A stretch of 64,000 nt of DNA, from assembly GCF_020921035.1 (NCBI RefSeq), contig NC_063155.1, forward strand, positions 21,409,311-21,473,310. Reading direction: 5' to 3'. The notes below the pieces were generated by a model. It ran no database searches. It worked only from the letters and a program-made list of their open reading frames with translations, and was not told the origin of the DNA. The DNA is from Rhodamnia argentea. Lineage: Eukaryota > Streptophyta > Magnoliopsida > Myrtales > Myrtaceae. Positions 38,713-50,579 of this stretch are shown here, one piece after another. The position numbers and the translations under genes are program-made. Positions within the stretch are counted from its first letter, which is position 1, and each line of letters begins with the position of its first letter.

Positions 38713-39287
38713 TTGTCAAAAAAGTCATAAACCTTTCACACTTTTGCTAATTCAATCCTAAACTTTTTAAATTTCTTGATTCAGTCCTAAACATTTTCAC
38801 TTTGTGCCAATTCAGTTCTATTTGCTTGAAATCGCTGACGCGGTCGCCGACAACAATTTTTAATAGATTTTTAAAATTTTTATTTAAAAAAAATTGATTT
38901 TTTATAGCTGCGACGCACTCGCTGGCCAAGGTGAGAGCGAGGATCACGGCCCCTCGCCTTCGGTCGCGAGGGGTTCGCGACCCTCGCTTAGGGACTCGTG
39001 GGAGTCGCCGACCCCCTCCGGCTCTTGCCCAAGGGTCGTCGGCCTTGAAGCCAACAAGGTAAAAACAGAAAGAAAGCAAAAAAAGAATTTTTCAAATGAA
39101 AATTATTAAATATTATCCACATGTGCTCCAGCGGTGCCACGTAGGACGGTTAACGTCTATGTCAGCGATTTCCGATGAATAAGATTGAATAGGCACAAAG
39201 TGAAAAGGTTTATGATTGAATCGGTAAACTTAAAAGGTTTAAGATTGAATTGACAAAAATCCGAAAGGTTTAGGATTTTTTTGATAA
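38713..39287. mobile_element. Non-autonomous TIR element with a G/C-rich core
   Basis: The left end TTGTCAAAAAAGTCATAAAC and the reverse complement of the right end TTATCAAAAAAATCCTAAAC match. Homology extends about 100 bases inward through repeated CAATTCAATCCTAAACTTTT-type units. The core (about 38905-39060) is G/C-rich, with words such as CCTCGCCTTCGG, like the core of the element at 6360-6974. No transposase frame and no clear target duplication. Confidence 0.65.
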
Positions 39288-40189
39288 TTTTTTTATTGAA
39301 ATATTATATTGAATAAATTAAAAGTTTCACGGTGGTATTATTGCACGTTTCATCGGTGTTCAAGGACCACATCTGCTGTTCTTCCAAATAAAAATAAGTC
39401 GCAATCGGCCATAATCAAATAATACGGGCCAATAATTTCATTGGATTTCAAGCCCCCCAAGGGACGCAGAACCACCGCCACAAAAAATTAAGGCACCGCA
39501 TGTCCTGTCGTCAAAGGAAGTCGCGACCAGAAATGTTTTGACGGAGACGCGCGCACACGTCGCATATCTCTTGCAAAGATAAAACTTTCAACATCAATTG
39601 CGACCAGGCAACAAACCTAGTGCTTCCCTTTTTCATTTCAAAGCTCACAAGTAGAATTAAATTAAGTCAACTGGGAGCATCGACCAGAAAAAACGTATCA
39701 AGACTGAACTTCAGACAAAACAAGTTATATATGCCCGTTCTCGAAAGATTATCCATGGCGTAAATTTTCGCTTTTTCAATCTCTTTGAACGTAGATATCG
39801 TTTCTTCAACTCTTCAATTCTCTCTTTTTTCCTGATTTTTTACATTTGAAACTTATCATGCATATTTTTAAATATGAAATCAGATCGATTCTCACGCTCA
39901 CTCTTGCTCTCAATAGCCATAAATTGATTGTCCGGATCTATCCTAGACTTTCCCCAAAGGCGCAAAAGAAGGAAAGAGACCAAGGGGAAAAGTGATACCG
40001 ATGAGCAGTGGCCAGGTGGCACCCAGCACACGTCATCTCGTCGCACTCTCTTGTCGGGTAGCAAATAAATAATTTGATGCAACCGTTAATCGGATTGTTC
40101 CCTGAATTCCCCAAAATAGCCTTCCCCCGACATCCTCTCCCTCCTCTAGAACCCGCAAAGGCCCAACTTCCCCAAACCCAGCAGATCTC

Positions 40190-40213
40190 CCTCTCTCTCT
40201 CTCTCTCTCTCTC
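40190..40213 (+). repeat. (CT)n microsatellite upstream of VPS41
   Basis: About twelve CT units end 40 bases before the VPS41 start codon, so they probably lie in the 5' leader. Confidence 0.9.
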
Positions 40214-40252
40214 AAAATCATTCTCTCACCAACTCCATAGCCAGCAATCATT

Positions 40253-43200
40253 ATGCAAATGGCGCCGATACCGGCGGAGAACGGCGTCGAAGGGGACGAC
40301 GAGAGAGAAGACGAGGAAGCAGATGAGGACGAAGAGGAGGAGGAGGAGGAAGAGGAGGAGGAGGAGGGGGAGGAGGAGGAGGAAGAGCCGAGGCTCAAGT
40401 ACCAGAGGATGGGAGGCAGCATCCCCTCGCTCCTCGCGAACGACGCGGCGTCGTGCGTCGCCGTCGCCGAGCGAATGATCGCGCTCGGCACTCACGGCGG
40501 GACCGTGCACATCCTTGATTTTCTGGGCAATCAGGTAGTCTGCAAATTTAGAGCCGCTGCTGTTCAATTTTATGCCTTTTAGAAGCTCTCGATTCGCGAA
40601 GCTTCGAACGCTTTGCTTGTAACTTGATCGTTTTGGATCTAAATTTGCTTTTTCTTTTTTCGTGGTGATCGAGCTGACTATGTAGGAAGTGTAAGGTGAA
40701 GGTCGAATTGCGGAAATCCTCTCTATGAGCTCATGGAGTAAAGCTATTAGTTTTTCAATTTACTTCACAATCAATTTGTGCTAGTCTTCCGTTCATTAGA
40801 TGCTCAATTTGCCCGATCAGTTTCGACCATGGCTATGCTAGTTTTAGCTTCCTTTCCAAGAACTACGTCCTGTGCAACTTTTTCCCCAAATTTGCACTTA
40901 ATTTTGTGGATATATAGTTCGCTCTCTAATAGTTGATAGGCAGTTTTTCTTTTGAGCCAACTCATCATCTTCCACCTATATTAAGACTTACCTCACTGGG
41001 GAAGCTGTCTTTTCAGTGCCATATATGCGTCAGCAAAAGCACAGCTTAGGTGGTAGTCCTTTGAGATTTGCTACAGGACACTTCCTGGTTATCGAGGAAA
41101 AGAGCCTTTGTATATTAGGCCAAGTTTCTATTCGCTGGAGAGTAATTTAGTGTCCAGCATTCATAAACTCGTGAAATAGATGACTATTTTGGGAGTGTCA
41201 CATTATTGAATTACTACCAACGCATCCCTCTATCAGAGTGGAACTGGCTTTCTGAAACTACTTATGATGTATATGACATGTTGCATACATCAATTATGGA
41301 TTTTACAGCTGTTAACTTTCTTGTTTCCCTTTTTCAGAATGTGTGATTTTGAACTTGATATGAGGACATTAATTTTCCGTGGCCACATAGGAGTTGCTAA
41401 GATGTCATCATCTCAAATACGTGGCCTTCTTATCAGTTTTTGAATGAAGAGAAATGTATAATAATAACTCGAGGGTCCTTTTTCTTTTTATCAATTCATA
41501 ATCTCCACCCTGGGTGCTGTAATTTCTCTCATCTTTATTTTGTGAAGTATTTTTAGTTTGTCTGTCTGCCTTTGTCTCACAGGTTAAGGAATTCGCTGCC
41601 CATACAGCTGCTGTCAATGACCTTAGTTTTGACACAGAAGGTGAATATATAGGAAGCTGTTCAGATGATGGATCTGTTGTGATAAATGGCCTCTTCACTG
41701 ATGAGAGAATGAAGTCTGATTATCAACGTCCAATGAAGGCTGTTGCTTTAGACCCTGATTACGCCAAAAAAGCATCCAGAAGATTTGTAGCTGGTGGTTT
41801 GGCGGGTCATTTATATTTTAACATGAAGAAATGGTTAGGCTACAAGGACCAGGTCTATAAAATACTGATTTACAGATTGTTAAAGATTCTGCTATTTTGT
41901 TTGATCCTGCTGACTGGAAGTAGCTTTTTAGGTTTTGCACTCTGGCGAAGGTCCAATTCATGCAGTGAAGTGGAGAACAAGCTTAATTGCTTGGGCCAAT
42001 GATGCTGGCGTCAAAGTTTATGACTCAGCCAATGATCAGCGTATCACATTTATTGAGAGGCCCAGAGGAAGCCCGCGACCTGAGCTTTTACTCCCTCATT
42101 TAGTTTGGCAGGTGAGTTTAAAGATTCAAACGGTTGCTCTAGAATTGTGCAAGTGTTAGATAGGTGTTGCTGCTAGTGTTGCTGAAGAGTTGCAGCAACA
42201 CTCTTTTTGCTATTACTGTCGGTGTGTATTCAATAGCAATTTATTTCACCATCTACTGCCGCTTGATGATAATCAGGACGATACACTGTTAGTCATTGGC
42301 TGGGGAACATCTGTGAAAATTGCATCCATCAGAACTAATCCAAATAAAGTTGCCAATGGTACCTATAACCATATTCCAGCCTCCACTACGAATCAGGTGG
42401 ATATTGTGGCATCATTCCAAACAAGCTATTACATATCAGGGATTGCTCCCTTTGGTGACTCTTTGGTTGTTCTAGCTTATATACCGGGGGAAGAAGATGG
42501 GGAGAAGGACTTTAGCAGCAGTGTACCTTCCCGTCAGGTACTAACTCTCCACCTGCTGTCCTCAACATTTTTGTTTTTTAAAATAAAAAATATATCTCCT
42601 GTTTTCTCATCATGTTTGGCATGCTAGTAATGCACATCGAGATGGATGCTTTGCTAGGAGTAACTTCATGTATGGGTTGCAGCTAGTTGGTTTTCATTTG
42701 AAATGTCTTAACTTGGAGTCCATAATTTAAGAAGATTTTGGCAAAAACTAGCATCCCTACATAATAAATGCACCCTCTTCGATTTTTTGGCGTATGAAGT
42801 AACTTACTGGAGGTCTACTATGCCCTACTATACATTAGATTTGTTTCAATCCTGACGGTGAACAAGGAAATAAAAGTTTTTGAATCAAAAACCATCTGAA
42901 TAGTACTTATGGGGGTCTTTTTTATGGAAAAACAGGGAAATGCACAGAGACCAGAAGTACGTGTAGTAACTTGGAACAATGATGAACTGGCTACAGATGC
43001 CCTACCTGTGCATGGTTTTGAGCATTACAAGGCCAAGGACTACTCCCTTGCTCATGCTCCTTTCTCAGGTTATTAAACTTATGGCTAAAATGTATTTTTC
43101 TGTTGTGGAAAAGATTGATTATGCTTAATGCTTGAATGCTATTATATCTGAAAGCAGGTAGCAGCTATGCTGGGGGTCAGTGGGCTGCTGGAGATGAGCC

Positions 43201-46200
43201 TTTGTATTATATCGTCTCTCCCAAAGATGTGGTTATAGCAAAGCCTAGGTCAGTCTTATTCTTTCTTGTAGATTCTATTAGGTACCACCATAGGTTTTTT
43301 GTGTCTCAGCTTCAAATAAGGTGAATATGTGAGGTCATTTTCCTTCTTTTGGTTTCTGGGTAATGCTTGGTGGGTGGAGTGGGGCAAGGCTTATATGGTA
43401 CTGGATGCATTAATTCTTTGTTGATTTTTTGGCTGATCCTTTAACTTACATGGGAGTTATGCTTTACTCTAGCCCGTTTTCCAGCAACACTAATGCTTTT
43501 CTATTTAAATTTCCAATGCATGCACAAAGTTAATAAACGTTTGAATGTGTGATTGCTAGGGATGCTGAAGATCACATATCTTGGCTTCTGCAGCATGGCT
43601 GGCATGAAAAAGCTTTAGCAGCAGTGGAAGCTGGTCAAGGACGCAGTGAACTTGTTGATGAGGTGCTTCTATAGCATTTTTACTGTCTTCTTATACGAGG
43701 GAGAGTTTGCTAGTCTAGTGACTCTTTTTTCTTCTCTGTGTTTTTTTGCTCTCCATTTACACGTGCACAAGAGTACTTTACATATTTGTTCTTATCAGAG
43801 ATAGAGAACTTGAAAAACATGAAGTTGATTGAGCGAATTTTTCATGGCTTGCCATTTGTTGAATCTCCCTCCTTACTCAGGATTGTCTCTATTACTCCCA
43901 TGTTCAAATATTTGATGTGCCGGGCTTTGACTTTGTTTTAGACATATTTTTTGGTTCGTGGCATCTAACTCGTGCTTAATGGTCATGATGAGATGGGAGA
44001 TGGTAGATGATAATTCAGCTCTGCATATTGAATTACCCGTGAAGTATGCGTAGTCATTCGTCTTTGATGGTTTTTTTTTTTTTTTACATATTCGTTTTTC
44101 CATCTTGCTCAAATTTTGAAGATATTTGTCAAAGTGTCTATGGAAGGGTACTTAGCCGCTGCTTACTCATGCTTTCTCTTGACTGTTTTTCAATATGTAC
44201 AGGTAGGATCCAGGTACCTTGATCATTTGATTGTGGAAAGGAAGTATGCTGAAGCTGCTTCTTTGTGTCCAAAATTGTTGCGTGGATCTGCTTCAGCATG
44301 GGAGAGGTAAGTGACGCTGTCTACAATTTGTCTATGGATAATTTGTTGTTGAGGATAGTTGATGGGTGTCTGTTGGCGCAGATGGGTTTTCCATTTTGCA
44401 CATCTACGCCAGCTTCCTGTTTTGGTTCCATATATACCGACAGAAAATCCAAGGTTGCGTGATACGGCATATGAGGTTTGTTGGCTAATTGTAACAAAAA
44501 AACATTTAATTTGTTTGGTAAACTTGTTTTCAGGCAGTTGAGTTGTTCATCAGTTTGCATATTCAATTATATTGCTTTATCCCCCATGGATTGTCTCCCA
44601 GTTGCCAGTAATCCAGTATGGCTGGGTTAATAATTTTGACCTTTACATTATATCACACCAGCCACTCCTTTTCCTTTTATTACTATTTATATGGATGATT
44701 TACCAAGAGGATCTTGGATTCTAGTGGAAGTCTAGTGTAATGGAAGTGCAGATATGGTTCCTGGGTCTAGTGTCAAATACGCTCCTACATTCCTGAATAA
44801 ATCACTCACGACATTGCCCACATTTAATCATTGCAAATTTTTTTTTATTAGATATCGTAGTTCTAGTTCTTATATGACATGTCAATTACAACAAAAGATC
44901 TGAATAGATACTGTTCATTTGGTCCCCATTTTATAGTCTGATGAAACTGTAACTGCATTTTGGACTATTCTAAGCTTTAACATCAGTTCTTGAGCAGTTT
45001 AAGTTTCGTTTCCATCATCCCATGTTTCTGTATGATTTCCATGGAAAAAGGGAAGTGCGTAGGTCCCAGAGACATGCTACAAACTTTGTAGTCATGGAAC
45101 ATTTACGGTTATCATACTATACCTAGACAAAAAGGATCCAACTAATTCCCAAAAAATACAAATTTTTATCAAAGGGAGCAAAGTATCGTTAGTCTACTTA
45201 GTTTCATCATAAAATTGGTGAATAAGACACTTGCTTTTTATGGTTTTTGTTTTGAGATACAGGTTGCCCTGGTGGCATTGGCAACAAATCCATCTTTCCA
45301 CCATGAGCTATTATCAACCGTCAAATCTTGGCCACGAGCAATATATTCATCATCGCCTGTTATCTCAGCCATTGAACCACAGCTCAACACTTCATCCATG
45401 ACTGATGCTCTCAAGGAGGTAGCTCTATGAGCTTAGCTGTTAATCTAATTTGACAATTTCTGCTTGTAGCTTTTTAACTGTTCCTTTTGTGCATCAGGCT
45501 CTGGCAGAGTTGTATGTAATTGATGGCCAATATGAGAAAGCCTTTTCACTCTATGCTGATGTAAGTGCCGGCGAGAGTCGAGTATATTCCTGGACTAACA
45601 CAATAGCCAAGGAATATGCTGTGTACTACAATTGAAATTGCTCTAAGGAACTGATGTCTCTTTTAATTACTTTCAGCTTATGAAGCCAGAGGTGTTTGAC
45701 TTCATCGAAAAACATAACTTACATGAAGCCATTCGTGAAAAGGTATGGCAATGCTAGGGAATATTTAGGGCGTAAAGGCTTCTGGATGTAAAATCTAATA
45801 TTGTGTGAGTCGATTGGGCATCTGGATGACTTTTGTTGTATATGACTATAGAGGAAAACGTTAGAATTTCTGGGTTTGCATTTCTAATTATATATTAGCC
45901 TGTGATATTTCAGATTTCTGGTCTAAATACTTGCATGCTTAGTTCCACCCTCTCTTTCTCTCCATGCAGGTTGTCCAGTTGATGAAGCTAGATTGCAAAC
46001 GCGCAGTTCCTTTGTTCATTCAAAACAGGGATTTGATGACACCATCCGATGTGGTTTCTCAACTTTTAAAAGCCAGCGATAAGAGTGATTCAAGACATTT
46101 TTTGCATCTATATCTGCATTCCTTGTTTGAAGTGAATCCTCATGCTGGAAGAGAGTTTCACGATATGCAGGTATGAATAGACATAGAAATTCCTGCTTTT

Positions 46201-48210
46201 CTGCATGCTTTTGGAGTGAGGTATATATCTTCTCTATAATCTGAACGTTTACTTCTTTGGGCCTTTGATTGTTTTTTTTATAATAAAGAACAAAGGTATC
46301 TTTCATCATTACCATTAAGTTCAACTGAGCCAGGAAACTAAAAAAACTGAAGAATTACTGTCAGGATGATAATATGATACCTTACCACTCTTTTTTGGTG
46401 TCATGCATGATATGATATTCATCCTCAATACTGTTCTCATGGATGATAACCATCCTGTCAAAGACCGTTGAACACAGCTCTCTGTATTCTCGACAAGGCC
46501 ACATATCCTGTTCACTTCAAGAATGCTAAATGTACTCAAAGATCTTGTCCTTTTTTTAAGACTGTTTTACCTAGTTATTTTTGCAAGGTCTCTGTGGGGA
46601 TTTAAACAAACGATTTGGGTCATGATTGCACTGTTACTTGTCATCTCATCTTTTAAAGAAGTTTAGAGAAAGAATTATCATGTCTATCATTATTCCTCTG
46701 AAAATTTTTAGAATACATTTTCTGCTTTCATATATGATCAGAAGTGTTGTACTTCTTTTTGTGATAGGTAGAGCTCTATGCTGACTTTGATCCGAAGATG
46801 CTGCTTCCTTTTCTTCGCAGTAGTCAACACTACACATTAGAAAAGGTTTGGAAAGTTATTTCATGGTTGACCATAATACTTTGGAAGTTGTTCAACCTAT
46901 TAAACTTTGAAGACCAATTCCAGGCTTATCACATTTGTGTTAGAAAAGAGCTCATTAAGGAGCAAGTGTTTATACTGGGAAGGATGGGGAATTCAAAACA
47001 AGCTCTTGCTGTCATCATCAATAATTTGGGAGACATAGAAGAGGTAAACCACTTCTTTGAATGAAAAAAAGTTTCTATGGCCTGATTGTTTTGCTTAATT
47101 AGTTTGTTATTTGTATTTCTCAAGTAGTCTAAATCTTGGTGTTAATACAAGCAGTACATTGTGCGCAGGCTGTAGAATTTGTGAGCATGCAGCAAGACGA
47201 CGACCTATGGGAAGAATTAATTAAACAATGTCTTGACAAACCTGAAATGGTACTGTGATCTCTCTTCAATGTTACTCAAAACCCTCTTGGGACCGCCAGT
47301 AATCACATGCCAATTATCTGAGCTTCCAAATATGTTTTCCATGCTTGGCAGGTGGGTGTGTTGCTGGAGCACACTGTGGGGAATCTCGATCCACTTTATA
47401 TAGTCAATATGGTGCCAAATGGTTTGGAGATACCTCGGTAAGTACTGACCAAGAAAGTTTATTCTGGTTTTCCTTTCCTTTTGAAATGATTCTCATGTTG
47501 AGTTTCTTGATTTTGCTAGTTACAGTTGCAAGTCATTCTTTCTGTCATTATATCAGGATGATCGTTATGAGTATTTTCCTTGTTCTTCAAACTATTGACA
47601 GGCTAAGGGATCGTCTTGTCAAAATCATCACTGATTACAGGACTGAAACATCTCTCAGACACGGGTGCAACGATATTCTTAAGGTAAACCTTGGTTTACA
47701 ATATGGAATCTCACTCATCAAAGCCACTTCCAAAAATGCTTAATATTATTCTTCGTCTCTTAAAAACGGTAGGCGGATTGTGTTAACCTCTTGGTAAAGT
47801 ACTACAAGGAAGCAAGACATGCTGTGTATTTGAGCAATGAAGAAGATGAGGCTCGAGCGAAGAAGAAAGATAGTAAGGCTTATCAGGAAACAGAAAAATC
47901 GTCCAGCCTGAGAACTACAGGGGTAAAGTCCAAAACTAGGGGAGCTGCAAGATGTTGCATTTGTTTCGACCCCTTCTCCATACGAGATGTGTCCGTGGTC
48001 GTTTTCTTTTGCTGTCACTCGTACCACGCGAGTTGTCTTACGGATTCCACATATACGTTTAGCGGCAAAAAAGGGACTAAAGAAGCTTCTTCAGACAGCA
48101 TGTCGCATTATGATTATGATTGTGAGTACGATGATGAGGAAGATGAGGATGATGACCATAAGGGTACCAATCGCATGCGATGTATATTATGTACTACTGC
48201 CGCCAGTTGA
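40253..48210 (+). CDS. VPS41: VPS41, HOPS tethering complex subunit
   Basis: Nineteen exons: 40253-40534, 41583-41852, 41932-42111, 42277-42537, 42936-43068, 43158-43248, 43560-43662, 44203-44306, 44382-44475, 45263-45418, 45498-45560, 45677-45742, 45970-46170, 46768-46845, 46924-47043, 47169-47249, 47352-47437, 47602-47683, 47773-48210. The model is 962 aa, close to other plant VPS41 proteins. An acidic Glu run (about residues 15-43) comes first, then WD40-like beta-propeller repeats (for example GSCSDDGSVVI), then a clathrin heavy-chain repeat region (about 570-800), and a C-terminal RING-like zinc module starting CCICFDPF at residue 878 and ending with CILC. Known for the family: it works with the other HOPS subunits on late endosomes and the tonoplast to drive vacuole fusion through Rab7-type GTPases. 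A second in-frame ATG lies at 40259. Confidence 0.97.
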
Positions 48211-50579
48211 GTGTGTCCAGTGTGTGCTTGTCCTTGCATGAGAGGGTGGGTGAGTCTTCCATGCCTGTAATTTTTGGTGTGCCACAACGGCTTTATTGGT
48301 TTATTTATTTTGTGGGGGCCTTCTTGTTCTTCTTCGGTCTCTACTGACTAATGTATCATAGCGCATTTTGCCGACTCTGCTTCTGGCATCATAATGATGC
48401 CTTGAGCCTATTTGTTGATTGTGAGGACATAGGCGTAGGTGTGATAGATTGAGACGTTAGTAAGACGGTGATGTGCAGAAGAAGCCAACTTTGGCATTCT
48501 TATGGCGATGATGTCATGGATGGTGAACTGCTCTCGATTGATTCTCGCGCCGCTAGGCTGCTTGCGCTGAGAGCTGAACGGATGAAAAATCTTAGAGGAA
48601 AGTAAATGCAAGGTCAATCTTTGACAAGCAGAGGTGCAGGAACAAGCTGGGTGTGTTTCGGTCATGTTTCGCCAGGTGGAAAACTTAGTTATTATCATGT
48701 CGAGGTGATAACTTGCTCTTGTAAATTATGTGTTTCGGCTTCAGCCGGAAGGGGAGGGGGCTACAGCTGCACACTGCAGTGCCGGTTGATTGTTATTATT
48801 ATTTTTTTGGGTGGTGTAAATAGACAAGGTCGCGAGAAAGAACAGCTAGGACTCGTGAGAGACATTTTGCGGAAGTTTCTTTTGGGTGCTGGTCTCGCTC
48901 GTTAGGCTGTTTCTTTGCTTAACTCCTCGATGGACTTGGTCATTTCTTTGGTATAAGAGTTCATTTTTGGGTGAGCATATGTTTACAGCTTCTTCTTCTT
49001 CTTTTCTTTTTGTGGTATAAACCATGTTTAAGCCATTTACATATGTAGAGCATGATTCTCTTGCACTAAGCTGGTTTCGTCATAGACACCGAGCACTCAA
49101 ATACTGCTTGGAAGCAAGAGAAATTAGCAATCTCCACGAATGAGAGCATAACCCACTTTTGGCTAGAATGGTGTTTCATGGGACTTCGTTTTGATATCAT
49201 TCAACTTCTAAAGTTTGGAATTGGATCTATTATGTATACATAGAGCCAGAACCGTTCAGTACTCGCCGGCACTTCACTTTGGAAAAAAAATGTCTTAAAT
49301 TTAGGCTTCGTTGTTTCGCGAAAAATGAGACATTTTGGAAAAATATTTTTTTGGAAGTTAATTTCCAAAAAAAAATGGTAGTATTTTTCCATGCTTAGTT
49401 TTGAAGAGAAAAAGATGTTGTTTAGTTTTGAAAAAATTAAAGTAGTGAACTTAAGGAAATTGTTTGATTTGAAATGTTATGCCCCAAATTAAGTATGTTA
49501 TATACTATTCATATCACTTGATTTACTCTCACTTGGAAAAAATAAATATCATTTTACTCAAAATAATTTCATTTAGGATTGTGATGTATCCCAAAATTTT
49601 TATATCTATCTCACCAAATTAATTTCTTAAAATCAAATTAGCTACAAAGCATTTAAAATAGAAAAATCTGAGGTATATGTCATTAATTAGTATATTATTG
49701 CTAACTAAAGTGGAATTGATTTTCTTCGAGTAATTTGATTTAGCCTAGTAAAAAGATTACATCGACAGATAAATTCACTAAGTTTTGAAAAATAAATCAA
49801 ATTTAACATATTATAATTATCTTAAAATAGGGTCCGGTAAATGTTCACGGGGGTATTAAACAGGATAAATAACTCCGATTACTTTAATATTACACAATAC
49901 CAATATGTGTTTCACGCTTGCAATATATTATAAACAATTACATTGCACGTTAGTTAAAGATAAATCGTTTATATTTTACTTATTTTCATTTTTTTTACTT
50001 TTTGAGCAAACATATTTCAAGTATAACTTTTCTTGACGTTCACTAAAAAAAAATTTTATTGTGTCGCCAAAAACTTAATATTGTAGCGTTTTTCTTGCAC
50101 AAATTAATTTTAGGCTTTTACAAAATTGTATAATAACCTATGTGAAATTTCAGTTTTTTCTCATATATCAAATTGTCACATTAATGAATTGCTAATGCAA
50201 ATCGATTTTTCTAAACTAATACTTTTATTATTTAAAATTGGGCCTGATTTCCGAATCGATCCCGAAATTGGGCGATTCGGTTCAGGGTCGGTCTTAAAGA
50301 AACCAGTTCGGTTCAGGGTCGATAAGCCTTGGCAAACGACAAAACCTCGGAAGCTTTGGCAAACGACAAGTCGTGTTAACCCCTCGGCGGTCGTTCCTTT
50401 CACAACCTCGGTGCCGCCGCCGCCGCCGCCGCCGCCGGGCAGTCACCATATCCCCCTTCCTTCCCTACGAAATTCTCCGACTCTTGGACGTGACAAAGCG
50501 AGCCACCTCTCTACCTCAGACGTGTCCGACTGGAAGTCGAAAGCGTACATTCTAATCGGCAGAGTCGAAGAAGGAAGAG
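48211..50579. other. Intergenic region between VPS41 and ATP10
   Basis: The first few hundred bases look like the VPS41 3' untranslated region. From 49300 to 50100 the DNA is very A/T-rich, including a fragment (about 49309-49400) related to the MITE at 17943-18176. From 50235 to 50345 a pair of repeated words (GGTTCAGGGTCG, CTTTGGCAAACGAC) suggests dispersed repeat DNA. The final part is the ATP10 upstream region. Confidence 0.4.
50413..50437. repeat. (CCG)n trinucleotide repeat
   Basis: About eight CCG units, 143 bases before the ATP10 start codon. Confidence 0.9.

Larger units (their letters stand above)
35968..40252. other. Intergenic region between VPS50 and VPS41
   Basis: The genes point away from each other. 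35968 to about 36200 probably contains the VPS50 leader. An A run lies at 36239-36256. The middle (about 36350-38700) has only A/T-rich, repeat-like DNA without a gene; a patch at 37680-37790 uses the AATTTCGTCCTTAAACTTT-type words common in the inverted-repeat elements of this window. The TIR element at 38713-39287 is listed separately. About 39700-40252 should hold the VPS41 promoter and leader. Confidence 0.45.

Noticed and set aside
40033..40491. 152-codon minus-strand frame rich in serine
   Set aside because: It is the antisense shadow of VPS41 exon 1; the serine run is the complement of the GAG/GAA repeat.
47746..48698. Minus-strand frames opposite the VPS41 C-terminus and 3' flank
   Set aside because: They are antisense shadows of the RING-like exon and its untranslated region.
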